Source of the DNA: Pelagibacteraceae bacterium AG-422-D23
Lineage (GTDB): Bacteria > Pseudomonadota > Alphaproteobacteria > Pelagibacterales > Pelagibacteraceae
Assembly: GCA_003213615.1 (NCBI GenBank)
Contig: QCMQ01000005.1
Location: 1 to 64,000 of the forward strand
DNA: 64,000 bases
Direction of reading: 5' to 3'
Numbering within the stretch: position 1 is the first letter of the stretch; every line of letters begins with the position of its first letter. The notes beneath the pieces were generated by a model, which was not told the origin of the DNA, did not search any database, and saw nothing but the letters and a program-made list of their open reading frames with translations. The position numbers and the translations under genes were made by a program. Positions 18,463-27,077 of the stretch are shown one piece after another.

Positions 18463-18825
18463 TTATTTTTTTTTATTTTTGTTGCTAGCAATATCGGCTT
18501 TTAACTCATGAGGTGCAAGTGGGTCAAGAAAAGGATTGCGATAAAGTTTATCATGACTCTCGACACCAATTTCAATTGTGCAATCAGTTTTCGGTCTGGC
18601 AACACATAAAATTATATAACCATTATTAATTTGCCTGTTGTTAAGTGCAACTTGTGAACGCTGATCTACTTCACCTTTAATTAATTTTGCTGCACATGTG
18701 ATACATCCTCCATACTCACATCCATATGGCAAATCAACTCCTTGGTCTCTTAATTCTTTAAGTAAAGGCATTCGTCCTGAAACTTTGTAAACACTGTTTT
18801 TACGATTTGAAATTGTAATCTGCAT
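18463..18825 (-). CDS. 2Fe-2S plant-type ferredoxin
   Basis: A ferredoxin of about 120 residues. The cluster-binding cysteines appear as CEYGGCITC near residues 30-38, with a distal Cys in IILCVARP near 68. I start it at the ATG at 18825 (MQITIS), which shares one base with the stop of the upstream SBP56 gene (TAATG) and begins with the first ferredoxin strand; an earlier ATG at 18849 would add eight unlikely residues. It could serve as electron carrier for the neighbouring oxidase or for the Rieske oxygenase further upstream. No dedicated ferredoxin reductase is seen in the window. Confidence 0.85.
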   Translation of the reverse strand: MQITISNRKNSVYKVSGRMPLLKELRDQGVDLPYGCEYGGCITCAAKLIKGEVDQRSQVALNNRQINNGYIILCVARPKTDCTIEIGVESHDKLYRNPFLDPLAPHELKADIASNKNKKK

Positions 18826-20180
18826 TAAAGCCATATATCGCTTGTGCAATCTCCACCTGGGTATCTACTTTCATGACACCTGCTTGGACCATTTGGTTCT
18901 TTGCCAAAATCAACTATAAAATCTTTGTTAATTTTCATCCCACCATTTTCTACATCGCAATCAATCATTATCATCACACCCCCTTGTTTACGAATTTCAG
19001 GATAAAACTGATTATCCCAAGTTGAAAATAATGAAGTAGTGACATACATACGCTTTCCATCTAATGATAACTGATACATTTGTGGACCACCTGCAATCTT
19101 TACACCATTTATAACAGGTGCCTTGCCCAAAAGACCTCCCATCCATACCTGGCCTGTTAATTTAGGATTATGAGGATCTGAAATATCATACTGTCTCATA
19201 TCTCCGTGGAGCCAATTATTCAAATAAAGATATTTATCATCCATTGATACAAGTATGGCTGACATTACTCCTGGTACAGGAATAGGCCATTCGGGATGTG
19301 GTTCGTTTGCAACATCTATAATTTTTTCCCATTCCCATTTTCCTTCTTTAGATTTCCAAAAATGGATAACATTTGCACTTAAAGCTGCTCCACAAAATCC
19401 ATGACTACTATCTGGGTTATGCATAAATTTTACTTCTAAGGGAATAAGACCATCTTCGCCAAGATACATAGTTTCTATTGGTTCCTTTTTCTTGAAATCC
19501 CAAACATGCAATCTACGACCATACTTTAAATGTCCTACTTCTTCTAAATCAAAACCTGGCATAAAAGTATTTGGTGCTGCCCACTCTGAGCTTATCATCA
19601 CGTTATGCCTTGGTTGATACCAAAAATCATAGCTAAAAGGAATATCGCCCATAGAGTTTTCCCACCTTCCAACAATTTCAAAATCTTTATTTAAGTGTAA
19701 ATATCCGCCTGGTGCCTCACCTCTAGCGTTACCTAAAAAAGAAATAATAATCTCTGAACCTAAGCAATGAACAGTATGAGGCCCAGACAAATTAGTTTTT
19801 GATTTAATTTCTGAACCTTTAACTATTTTGTGAATTTTAGGAGCGCGTGGGTCACTTGCCGTGTCTATTATATGAATATTATTTGATCTTACACCGGGTA
19901 CTAAAAGATATTTTCTACTCATGCCAGAGTCTCCATGACATGACGAACAAGCATTCCACCCCATATGATGAAGCTCGTCTCCTATTCCCGGCATTTCTAG
20001 ACGGTGAATAACTTTTGAATAATTTGGACTATTTGGATCAACATCAATAGTAGCAAGGTAATCTGGTTTTTGAATTCCCGTACCAGTATATATAGCTATA
20101 GTATATAAAAGTTTTTCATTTGGTGCCTTTATTGCTTCTGATGGACTGGCATAACCGGGACCACAACATGATTTATCCAT
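18825..20180 (-). CDS. mtoX: Selenium-binding protein 56 / methanethiol oxidase-like
   Basis: A 451-residue member of the SELENBP1/SBP56 family. Family features are MDKSCCGPGYASP at the start, HHMGWNACSSCHGD near residue 73, repeated beta-propeller strands with HIIDTASDPRAPKI and HNPDSSHGFCGAALSAN, and a CTSDIWL end. Bacterial members include MtoX, a periplasmic copper methanethiol oxidase in DMSP degraders. No clear signal peptide is visible here, so cytoplasmic location or use of a different route is possible. Together with the DmdA-like, DddP-like and AcuI-like genes it suggests methanethiol from DMSP is handled. The enzymatic role is inferred. Confidence 0.78.
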   Translation of the reverse strand: MDKSCCGPGYASPSEAIKAPNEKLLYTIAIYTGTGIQKPDYLATIDVDPNSPNYSKVIHRLEMPGIGDELHHMGWNACSSCHGDSGMSRKYLLVPGVRSNNIHIIDTASDPRAPKIHKIVKGSEIKSKTNLSGPHTVHCLGSEIIISFLGNARGEAPGGYLHLNKDFEIVGRWENSMGDIPFSYDFWYQPRHNVMISSEWAAPNTFMPGFDLEEVGHLKYGRRLHVWDFKKKEPIETMYLGEDGLIPLEVKFMHNPDSSHGFCGAALSANVIHFWKSKEGKWEWEKIIDVANEPHPEWPIPVPGVMSAILVSMDDKYLYLNNWLHGDMRQYDISDPHNPKLTGQVWMGGLLGKAPVINGVKIAGGPQMYQLSLDGKRMYVTTSLFSTWDNQFYPEIRKQGGVMIMIDCDVENGGMKINKDFIVDFGKEPNGPSRCHESRYPGGDCTSDIWL

Positions 20181-20197
20181 ACTTTTTATATTGCTCC

Positions 20198-20395
20198 TTA
20201 CTTATTTTTTTTAATTTGTTCCTCACAAAATTTTTTTGCTTCTTCTAAATCTGTAATTTTTGATTCAGATAACTTTTGGCTACCAGCAAGACATGCATCA
20301 ACTGCCCTTTTAAAATTATGATCATTAAAACTCATAATAAAATACATTCCTGAAATAACAAAAATAAAAATTAAAATATTTTTTTTATTTAACAT
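20198..20395 (-). CDS. Small single-span membrane protein
   Basis: A 65-residue protein with one hydrophobic segment (about residues 5-23) and a short charged tail with two cysteines about 20 residues apart (AVDACLAGS and KFCEEQ). Its ATG shares one base with the stop of the crotonase gene (TAATG at 20395), and the SBP56 gene starts 17 bp after its stop. I do not recognise it. The tail is probably periplasmic, where the cysteines could form a disulfide, but this is inference. Confidence 0.6.
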   Translation of the reverse strand: MLNKKNILIFIFVISGMYFIMSFNDHNFKRAVDACLAGSQKLSESKITDLEEAKKFCEEQIKKNK

Positions 20396-21174
20396 TATTT
20401 ATTTTTCCAATTAGGTTTTCTTTTTTCTAGAAAAGCTGAAATACCCTCTTTTGCATCCATTGCCATCATATTAATAGTCATCATTTTACTAGTATAATCA
20501 TATGCTTTTCTAAGTGGCATTTCTAATTGCTTATAAAAAGCTTGTTTACCTATTTTAATTGTTAGATTTGATTTTGATGCAATTTTTTTTGCAACTTTTA
20601 AAACTTCTTTATTTAATTTTGATTTTGAAAAACTATCATTAATCAAACCAATTTCCTTTGCATAGTTTGCTTTAATTGGTTCTCCAGTTAACAGCATTTT
20701 CATCATTGGTTTCCTGTTAATTTTTCTACTCACTGCAACCATTGGTGTACTACAAAATAAACCAATGTTTACTCCTGGTGTTGCAAACATACTATCGTTA
20801 GTGCTATAAGCTAAATCACAGCTTGCAACTAATTGGCAGCCAGCTGCAAATGCTGCTCCATGAACTTTAGCAATTACAGGTTTTCTACCTTCAACAATTT
20901 GGAGCATTACTTTTGAGCAAAGATTAAATAATTTTAAATATTTATCTCTCTTCTTTAAACTTCTCACTTCTTTTAAATTATGTCCTGCACTAAATCCTTT
21001 ACCAGCACCCTCCAATATTATGACTTTTACTTTTTTATCAGAATCTAGTTTCTTAAATGCTTTCAATAAATCAGAAAGGTTTTTAAATGATAAAGAATTA
21101 TAAGTTTTTGGTTCATCAATAATAATTGATGAAATTTCTTTATTAATTTTTTTAATTTTTATATTGCTTGTCAT
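20395..21174 (-). CDS. Enoyl-CoA hydratase/isomerase family protein, ECHDC3-like
   Basis: A 259-residue crotonase-fold protein. The oxyanion-hole motif EGAGKGFSAGHNLKEV lies near residues 54-69 and the second motif is GAAFAAGCQLVASCDLAY near 105-122. The usual catalytic Glu region reads FATPGVNIGLFCSTP, lacking the acidic residue of true hydratases and matching the ECHDC3 subgroup, whose reaction is unclear. The start is one base away from the PhyH-like gene's stop. It need not be a classical beta-oxidation hydratase. Confidence 0.82.
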   Translation of the reverse strand: MTSNIKIKKINKEISSIIIDEPKTYNSLSFKNLSDLLKAFKKLDSDKKVKVIILEGAGKGFSAGHNLKEVRSLKKRDKYLKLFNLCSKVMLQIVEGRKPVIAKVHGAAFAAGCQLVASCDLAYSTNDSMFATPGVNIGLFCSTPMVAVSRKINRKPMMKMLLTGEPIKANYAKEIGLINDSFSKSKLNKEVLKVAKKIASKSNLTIKIGKQAFYKQLEMPLRKAYDYTSKMMTINMMAMDAKEGISAFLEKRKPNWKNK

Positions 21175-22026
21175 TTAATCAGTTAATCCGTCAGATCTTG
21201 CCTGATTTCTTTCTATATGAATTGGCAAAACTTTGCCATAAATAGCTTTGGAATGTTCTGGTGTATTTACTCTCCATGGATCCAAAACATAAGCAGGAAT
21301 ACACATATATCTTGATTTTTGGCCTTCAACTTTTGTTACTCTATGTAAGGTAAATCTTCCTTTAAATATTTGTAAATCTCCTGGCTCTAACTTCAATTGT
21401 CTTACTCTAGTTCTATCTCCTGATATAACTTTTTGAACTTCTTCGAAATTTTCATTTCCAGGTTCTCTAATATTTGGACAGTACTCAAATAAACCTCCCT
21501 TCTCAGGTTTTTGTATCATCAAACTAAGTGTAAATTCACAACTATCAAAATGCCATGGAAGCACTCCATCTGGTTTCATTACATTATACGCATGACAGGC
21601 TAAAGGATCTGCCCATCTGTAAATAGGTGAAACACCTAAACAAGCAGATACAAATTTTAATAGTTCTTCAGTTTCGTATAGATATTTCATCTCGGAATCT
21701 TTTGGAAAACAATCTGAATTTAAATATCCATTGTATCTATTCATAAAAGTTCTTTTTGGATGATCTTTTGGTAATGAGGTATCGTCCTTTGCATACAAGT
21801 AAGCATTTATACTCTCTTTAGACATATAAACTTCGTCTAATTGTTTTTCTAACTCAGAATTCATTACCTTAAGTGATTTAGGTAAAATAAAATTTGGAAT
21901 TTTTGAACAACTATATTGATCAAGTTCTTCTTTACATTTTTTAACTAAATTTTGAATTATTGGTGAATTTAATTCGTGTATTGGATATTTTTCTAAATCT
22001 ACAATAGTCTTAAGTCTATCGTTCAT
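21175..22026 (-). CDS. Phytanoyl-CoA dioxygenase-like 2OG/Fe(II) oxygenase
   Basis: A 283-residue non-haem iron oxygenase. The HxD part of the metal triad is PWHFDSCEF (His159, Asp161) and the distal His is in RFTLHRVTKVEG (His228), with a following Arg in QKSRYMCIP (about 239) suited to bind 2-oxoglutarate. No signal peptide. It lies between the nucleotidyltransferase and crotonase genes on one strand. Related proteins hydroxylate small amino-acid-like or acyl substrates, but its substrate here is unknown. Confidence 0.75.
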   Translation of the reverse strand: MNDRLKTIVDLEKYPIHELNSPIIQNLVKKCKEELDQYSCSKIPNFILPKSLKVMNSELEKQLDEVYMSKESINAYLYAKDDTSLPKDHPKRTFMNRYNGYLNSDCFPKDSEMKYLYETEELLKFVSACLGVSPIYRWADPLACHAYNVMKPDGVLPWHFDSCEFTLSLMIQKPEKGGLFEYCPNIREPGNENFEEVQKVISGDRTRVRQLKLEPGDLQIFKGRFTLHRVTKVEGQKSRYMCIPAYVLDPWRVNTPEHSKAIYGKVLPIHIERNQARSDGLTD

Positions 22027-22032
22027 TTAATT

Positions 22033-22407
22033 TTATTTTAACTTTCCCTCTTCTCTCATTTTTGCTCTTATTTTAGTAGCTGATATTTTTTGAGTTTCTT
22101 CATCCAAAACAATTTCCTCAATCTTATATCCAACTCCCCTACCATAACAAATATTTGTAATATTAGGTACTAACATTATTTTAAATTGTCCTTCAAACTC
22201 AGGATTTAATCTGTCTTCAATGTTTTTTTTTACTGTTTCAAAATCAAAAGGATTATCATCTACACCTTGCACATCTCTAATTTGAATACAAACTTGTCCA
22301 GTTTTTTTAATAATTTCTTTAAACAAAGTATAATGTCCATCGTGAAAAGGTTGCCATCTTCCTAGCATTTGTGCTGTTGGTTTTTTGTTGTCCCATTGGT
22401 GTGTCAT
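22033..22407 (-). CDS. Nucleotidyltransferase (NMN adenylyltransferase-like)
   Basis: A protein of about 124 residues with the two nucleotidyltransferase signatures: GRWQPFHDGH near residues 16-25 (HxGH) and ISATKIR near the C-terminus. I place the start at ATG 22407 (MTHQW), whose ATGA overlaps the stop of the kinase-like gene; the longer open frame up to 22440 lies inside that gene. It would transfer AMP or CMP to a phosphorylated substrate. Length is shorter than NadM. Coupling to an APS-kinase-like protein suggests the two act on the same compound, which is not identified. Confidence 0.72.
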   Translation of the reverse strand: MTHQWDNKKPTAQMLGRWQPFHDGHYTLFKEIIKKTGQVCIQIRDVQGVDDNPFDFETVKKNIEDRLNPEFEGQFKIMLVPNITNICYGRGVGYKIEEIVLDEETQKISATKIRAKMREEGKLK

Positions 22408-22814
22408 TTTTTTATCTCCTCTATTATTTTTAGTGCCCAATTTTTTGCATCCTGAGTTGTTACATGAAAATCAAAACTCTTGGGATTAACAAACATTTGA
22501 TTTGTGTCTTCAAATCTTCCTTCTTTAATTGTATCAACCCACACCCTAAAATCTGCTGGAAACAAGCTTCTTGCTTCAGGGGTTGGTGCAATGAAATCAG
22601 CAATTACATAATGACCTTCTGCTTGCATTTTTAAAGCTGCTTCAGCCATTCTTTTTGCTTGTCTTACCCTTCCTTCTTCTGAAAAATCCCAATCATTTGC
22701 AGCCTTTCTTACTTCGTCAGCATTTAATCTTTTTGCATTTAAGAGTGGTGCCATTTCATTTGCTAGAGTTGTTTTACCAGCTCCAGGCAAACCCATTACT
22801 AAAATAATTTTCAT
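22404..22814 (-). CDS. Adenylylsulfate kinase-like P-loop kinase
   Basis: A 136-residue P-loop kinase. Walker A is GLPGAGKTT (residues 8-16), followed by LNADEVRKAANDWDFSEEGR, which resembles the APS-kinase (CysC) substrate region, and GHYVIADFIAPTPEAR, like the CysC lid (VSAFISPYRxxR in the family). It is shorter than CysC and there are no sulfate activation genes nearby, so a different nucleotide-like substrate is likely. It overlaps both the M24 gene (TAATG at 22814) and the nucleotidyltransferase (ATGA). Confidence 0.75.
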   Translation of the reverse strand: MKIILVMGLPGAGKTTLANEMAPLLNAKRLNADEVRKAANDWDFSEEGRVRQAKRMAEAALKMQAEGHYVIADFIAPTPEARSLFPADFRVWVDTIKEGRFEDTNQMFVNPKSFDFHVTTQDAKNWALKIIEEIKK

Positions 22815-24049
22815 TAAATATCTTCTAACGGATGATGGGACATTAATTCAAGTCCATTTTCACCAACAAGATACTGTTGTTCAAGTTTTACACCTTCTTT
22901 ACCACCAACTTTACCAATATAACTCTCAAGTGTAATTGTCATGTTCTTCTCAAAAGTTCCACCCTCTTCTCCACCATCAGTTGGATATCTTATTTGAGGC
23001 CACTCATCACACAAACCAATTCCATGAACCATACATGAATACCTATTTCCATAATATTCATCAGGCAAAACCCAAGATTTTTTAACAAATTCTTTAAAAC
23101 TCATTCCTGGTTTTATTAATCTAAAATTATGATCAATTTGATTTCTAGCCATTGAATATAGTTTTTTTTGCTCATCATTAAATTTATGTCCAACTACAAA
23201 GGCTCTTGATATGTCAGCACAGTATCCATAGGGACCAACCATATCTGTATCAAAAGCAACAATTTCTCCTTGTTGCATAACTTTATTACTACTCTCTTGC
23301 ATCCATGGATTTGTTCTTTCACCAGAAGATAAAATTCTACACTCAATCCACTCACCTCCATTTTCAATATTCGTTTTATGTAAAATTGACCATAATTCAT
23401 CTTCAGTCATTCCTGGTTTAAGATCTGATCTCATCTTTGATACACCTTTTTCTGCAACTTCTACTGCTGCTTTCATACAAATTAATTCGTCGGGTGACTT
23501 TATTACTCTTGCTTGTTCTAAAATCAATTTTGCATCTACAACTTCAATACCTTCTTTATTTAAAGATGTAACCGCAGGACCATTTAGAACATCGATTGCA
23601 ATTTTTTTTGATTTAAAATAATTGTTTGATAAATCTTTAACTTCATTTATCCATTTCGATAATTGTAAATTTGCTTGGTCTCCATTGCTAAAATAATCCC
23701 AGGTAATTGCAGGTCTTATTTCATCAATTAGATTTAAATGTCTAGATAATATTTTACAATTAAAATACTCATAAAGAATAGTTGGTCCATTAACTGGAAC
23801 AAAACAATATCTTGTTAAATTATGCATATTATAGACACTCATGTTTACAGTATCTAAAGCATAACGAACATTCACTGGATCAAACAATATACAAGCTTCT
23901 ATATTATTTTTTATTAATTCATTTCTAACTCTATCCAAACGATATGATCTTAATTTATCAAAATTAATCTCATCCTCTCTAAATCTTTTCTTAGTAATAA
24001 AATTTTGTCTTGGTTTTATTTCTGGAGCTATTTTTCTACTAAACCTCAT
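22814..24049 (-). CDS. dddP: M24-family DddP-like enzyme, candidate DMSP lyase
   Basis: A 411-residue creatinase/aminopeptidase-P fold protein. The two-metal site is visible as AFDTD (Asp267, Asp269), ADIS (Asp279), VHG (His342), TLES (Glu375) and KLEQ (Glu390). VHGIGLCDEWP places an Asp at 348, six residues after the metal His, matching my recollection of the catalytic Asp of Ruegeria DddP. GGEWIECRILSSGERTNPW and the IRYALDTVNM-type segment near residue 60 also resemble DddP more than peptidases. DddP cleaves DMSP to DMS and acrylate; the AcuI-like gene could then detoxify the acrylate product. Creatinase or dipeptidase activity remains possible. Confidence 0.65.
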   Translation of the reverse strand: MRFSRKIAPEIKPRQNFITKKRFREDEINFDKLRSYRLDRVRNELIKNNIEACILFDPVNVRYALDTVNMSVYNMHNLTRYCFVPVNGPTILYEYFNCKILSRHLNLIDEIRPAITWDYFSNGDQANLQLSKWINEVKDLSNNYFKSKKIAIDVLNGPAVTSLNKEGIEVVDAKLILEQARVIKSPDELICMKAAVEVAEKGVSKMRSDLKPGMTEDELWSILHKTNIENGGEWIECRILSSGERTNPWMQESSNKVMQQGEIVAFDTDMVGPYGYCADISRAFVVGHKFNDEQKKLYSMARNQIDHNFRLIKPGMSFKEFVKKSWVLPDEYYGNRYSCMVHGIGLCDEWPQIRYPTDGGEEGGTFEKNMTITLESYIGKVGGKEGVKLEQQYLVGENGLELMSHHPLEDI

Positions 24050-24672
24050 AATACTCTATACAAACCTAACCACGCGTTAACATCTTTGCTTGCAATATAG
24101 TCGGATTTAAAAAATTCTACTTCTTCCCACTTCTTGCTGTCTTTCAGTATATCAATTTTTTTATCAAAACCATACTCTTCATGAATTCCTTCATTAATTG
24201 TGAAGCAAATTAAACCCCCTGGTTTTGTTAATCTTATAAATTCATCTAATGCATTTGGTTTTACATGCCCAAAAGTAAATGTTCCAACGCACATAACTCC
24301 ACCATAAAAATTGTCCTCAACTTCTATTGGCTGATTTAAGTCGACTTTTACTAATTTTTGATAAAGATCTTTTGGAACAGTATCTAACAAAGTTTGAGAT
24401 AAATCGGCTCCATGAAAATTTTTAAAACTATATTTTTTAAGCTCCAAACCAACTAAACCTGTTCCGCATCCAGCATCAAAAATTAAAGTATCTTTATTTT
24501 TTTCATATTTGTTAAATATTACAGCGGTTTCTTTAGGTCCTGTATAATTCCAATCAACCATATCTTTATTATACTTATCTTCGTCTCCCCACTCATCGTA
24601 GTACTTCATAACTTCATCAGTAGTTTTAAGTTTATAAATTGGAATTTTGTTTCCTACGTCTTTTTGAGCCAT
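24046..24672 (-). CDS. Class I SAM-dependent methyltransferase
   Basis: A 208-residue Rossmann-type methyltransferase. Motif I is LIFDAGCGTGLVGLEL near residues 63-78, then the acidic HGADLSQTLLDT near 92-103, and GGLICFTIN near 160. The fold is that of small-molecule methyltransferases. Its ATG shares one base with the dehydrogenase stop upstream (TAATG at 24672) and its stop overlaps the M24 gene start by four bases. The acceptor is unknown; the setting suggests an amine, thiol or sulfonium-related compound. Confidence 0.82.
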   Translation of the reverse strand: MAQKDVGNKIPIYKLKTTDEVMKYYDEWGDEDKYNKDMVDWNYTGPKETAVIFNKYEKNKDTLIFDAGCGTGLVGLELKKYSFKNFHGADLSQTLLDTVPKDLYQKLVKVDLNQPIEVEDNFYGGVMCVGTFTFGHVKPNALDEFIRLTKPGGLICFTINEGIHEEYGFDKKIDILKDSKKWEEVEFFKSDYIASKDVNAWLGLYRVL

Positions 24673-27077
24673 TAGCTTCTCATTTTTTGACCACCTGGAT
24701 CATAAAGTGGTTCTTTAATAATTGAACAATTAAATAAATCTCCATTTATCTCTACTTGAATTTTATTTTCAGAATTAATGTTTTTTTGATCAACAAAAGT
24801 AAATGCTACACTTTTATTTACAAAATGAGCAAACCCACCTGAGGTTACATATCCAATACTTTGGTCTCCATTCATGACTGCTTCATTATTTGTTACATCA
24901 ATGTCATTTGTTTCAACAATTAATGGTATAAGTTTATTTGAAGAATTTTCATTTTGTGCACTTTCTTTACCGATAAACTCTTTATCCCAATTAATAAAAA
25001 CATCTAAGCCTGTCTCTTTTGCTGTAAAATCTGGTCTATAATCTAAAGTCCAAGCTCCCCAATTTTTCTCCAACCTCATTGACATTAATGCTCTTCCACC
25101 AAAAGGTTTAATATTAAATTCTTTACCAGCTTCCATTAATTCTTCATAAATTTTTAATTGATAATGGGGTGCTACATAAATTTCATATCCGAGTTCACCA
25201 GTAAATGAAATTCTATTTATTATTGCTGGAACTCCCCCAACAAACATTCTTCTAGAATCTCTAAATTTAAATTTTTCATTTGAAACATCGTCTCTTACAA
25301 TTTTTTCTAAAACTTTCCTTGAGTTAGGTCCTGCAATAGACAATCCATGATACTCATCAGATCTGTTGGAGTAAATTAAATTAAATTTTCCTAAATGACT
25401 TTCAAACCAACGTCTATGCATTTCTTGAGCAGCTCCAGATCCAAATACCATGAATTCGTTTTCATCTAAACAAGCCACAGTTAGATCACCACATAATTTT
25501 CCTCTATACGACAACATTGGAGATAAAGATATTCTTCCTGGTTTTGGAAGTGTTCCAGCCATTATGTGATCTAAAAATTTTCTAGCATCAGGACCTTTGA
25601 ACTCATGCTTTGAAAAATTTGCAACTTCAATTAAACCAACATTTTCTCTTACATTAATAACTTCTTTTGAAACATAGTCGTGTGATCTCGATCTTTTAAT
25701 AGTGGGCTCTTCGTGAGCATCTTCTTTATTGTTTGCAAACCACAAAACATTTTCCAATCCAAAACTATCTCCCATAACAGCACCTTGATTTACAAAACGA
25801 TCATATAAGGCGGTAGTTTTTTGTTTTCTTCCTTTTGGTAAAGTTTCATTTGGAAAAGTCATAATAAACCTTCGCTCATAATTTTCTGAGGATTTTATTG
25901 TTCCATATTGAGGTGATGCATAATCTCCAAATCTTGCAACATCCATTGCCCAAACATCAATAGAAGGTTCTCCATCAATAATCCATTCAGCAATGCATTT
26001 TCCAACACCACCACCTTGGCAAAATCCAGCCATAACACCAACAGCAACCCAATAATTTTTCATTCCTGGCACTGGACCAATAAGAGGACTTCCATCTGGA
26101 CCAAAAGTAAAAGGTCCATTAACTATATTTTTTATACCTGCACGCTCTAGTGCTGGCATTCTTTCAAAACCAATTGCCAATCTATCTTCAATATTATCTA
26201 ACTTTGGCTCAAGTAACTCATGACCAAAATTCATCGGTGTACCTTCTACTTTCCAAGGTGTTGATTTTGGCTCATAGGTTCCAAGCAACATTCCTTTACC
26301 TTCTTGTCTAAAGTAAATATTTCCCTCAAAATCTGTTCCAATTGGCAATCTTTGGTCACCCATTGCCTCAATTTCTGGAATAGGTTCAGTGATTAAATAA
26401 TGGTGCTCCATTGGTTGAACTGGAAGATTTAATCCAGCTAATTGCCCGACTTCCCTTGCCCAAAGTCCTCCTGCATTAATAACTATTTCCGCATCAATGT
26501 TTCCTTTGTCGGTAAACACTTCCCATGACCCATCTTTTTTTTGTTTAGTATCTTTAACTACTGTGTGAGTATAATACTTACCACCATGAACTTTTGCAGC
26601 TTTTGCAAAAGCGTAAGTAACTCCTGATGGATCAACTTCACCATCAATAGGATCCCATAAAGCTAACAAGTATCTAGACGGATCAATTAAAGGATGTTTT
26701 TTTTTTACTTCCTTTAGAGAAATAAACTCTTGATCAAGCCCCATATATCTTGCTTTTGATCTTTCTCTTTTTAAATAATCAGCCCATACTTCATTGGATG
26801 CTAAATAAAATCCTCCACTTGGTTTAAATCCAACAGAATGACCAGACTCTTTTTCAATCTCTTTATATAAACCTATTGTATAAGCCATCATCTTTGAAAT
26901 ATTTGGATCAGATGAAATTACATGAACATTTCCTGCTGCATGCCAAGATGAACCAGAAGTAAGCTCATTTCTTTCAAGCAAGATACAATCCTTTAATCCA
27001 AATTTAGATAAATGATAAAGAATAGAGCACCCTACTACACCACCTCCTATAATTACTACCTTCGCATGCTTTTCCAT
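24672..27077 (-). CDS. Dimethylglycine/sarcosine dehydrogenase paralogue, FAD plus GcvT domains
   Basis: An 801-residue paralogue of the enzyme encoded at 12852. The FAD motif VVIIGGGVVGCSILYHL is at residues 6-22 and GSSWHAAG near 46 keeps the covalent-flavin His. The C-terminal GcvT half includes LSIAGPNSRKVLE and ISFTGELGYEIY near 640-680. It directly follows betaine-homocysteine methyltransferase with a one-base overlap (27077), so dimethylglycine, the product of that enzyme, is the natural first guess for its substrate. Electrons would go to the ETF system encoded at 11150-12852. Substrate assignment is inferred. Confidence 0.87.
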   Translation of the reverse strand: MEKHAKVVIIGGGVVGCSILYHLSKFGLKDCILLERNELTSGSSWHAAGNVHVISSDPNISKMMAYTIGLYKEIEKESGHSVGFKPSGGFYLASNEVWADYLKRERSKARYMGLDQEFISLKEVKKKHPLIDPSRYLLALWDPIDGEVDPSGVTYAFAKAAKVHGGKYYTHTVVKDTKQKKDGSWEVFTDKGNIDAEIVINAGGLWAREVGQLAGLNLPVQPMEHHYLITEPIPEIEAMGDQRLPIGTDFEGNIYFRQEGKGMLLGTYEPKSTPWKVEGTPMNFGHELLEPKLDNIEDRLAIGFERMPALERAGIKNIVNGPFTFGPDGSPLIGPVPGMKNYWVAVGVMAGFCQGGGVGKCIAEWIIDGEPSIDVWAMDVARFGDYASPQYGTIKSSENYERRFIMTFPNETLPKGRKQKTTALYDRFVNQGAVMGDSFGLENVLWFANNKEDAHEEPTIKRSRSHDYVSKEVINVRENVGLIEVANFSKHEFKGPDARKFLDHIMAGTLPKPGRISLSPMLSYRGKLCGDLTVACLDENEFMVFGSGAAQEMHRRWFESHLGKFNLIYSNRSDEYHGLSIAGPNSRKVLEKIVRDDVSNEKFKFRDSRRMFVGGVPAIINRISFTGELGYEIYVAPHYQLKIYEELMEAGKEFNIKPFGGRALMSMRLEKNWGAWTLDYRPDFTAKETGLDVFINWDKEFIGKESAQNENSSNKLIPLIVETNDIDVTNNEAVMNGDQSIGYVTSGGFAHFVNKSVAFTFVDQKNINSENKIQVEINGDLFNCSIIKEPLYDPGGQKMRS

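Noticed and set aside
22408-22440. Longer N-terminus of the nucleotidyltransferase (MGTKNNRGDKK)
   Set aside because: It lies inside the kinase-like gene and the ATGA overlap at 22407 is the natural start.
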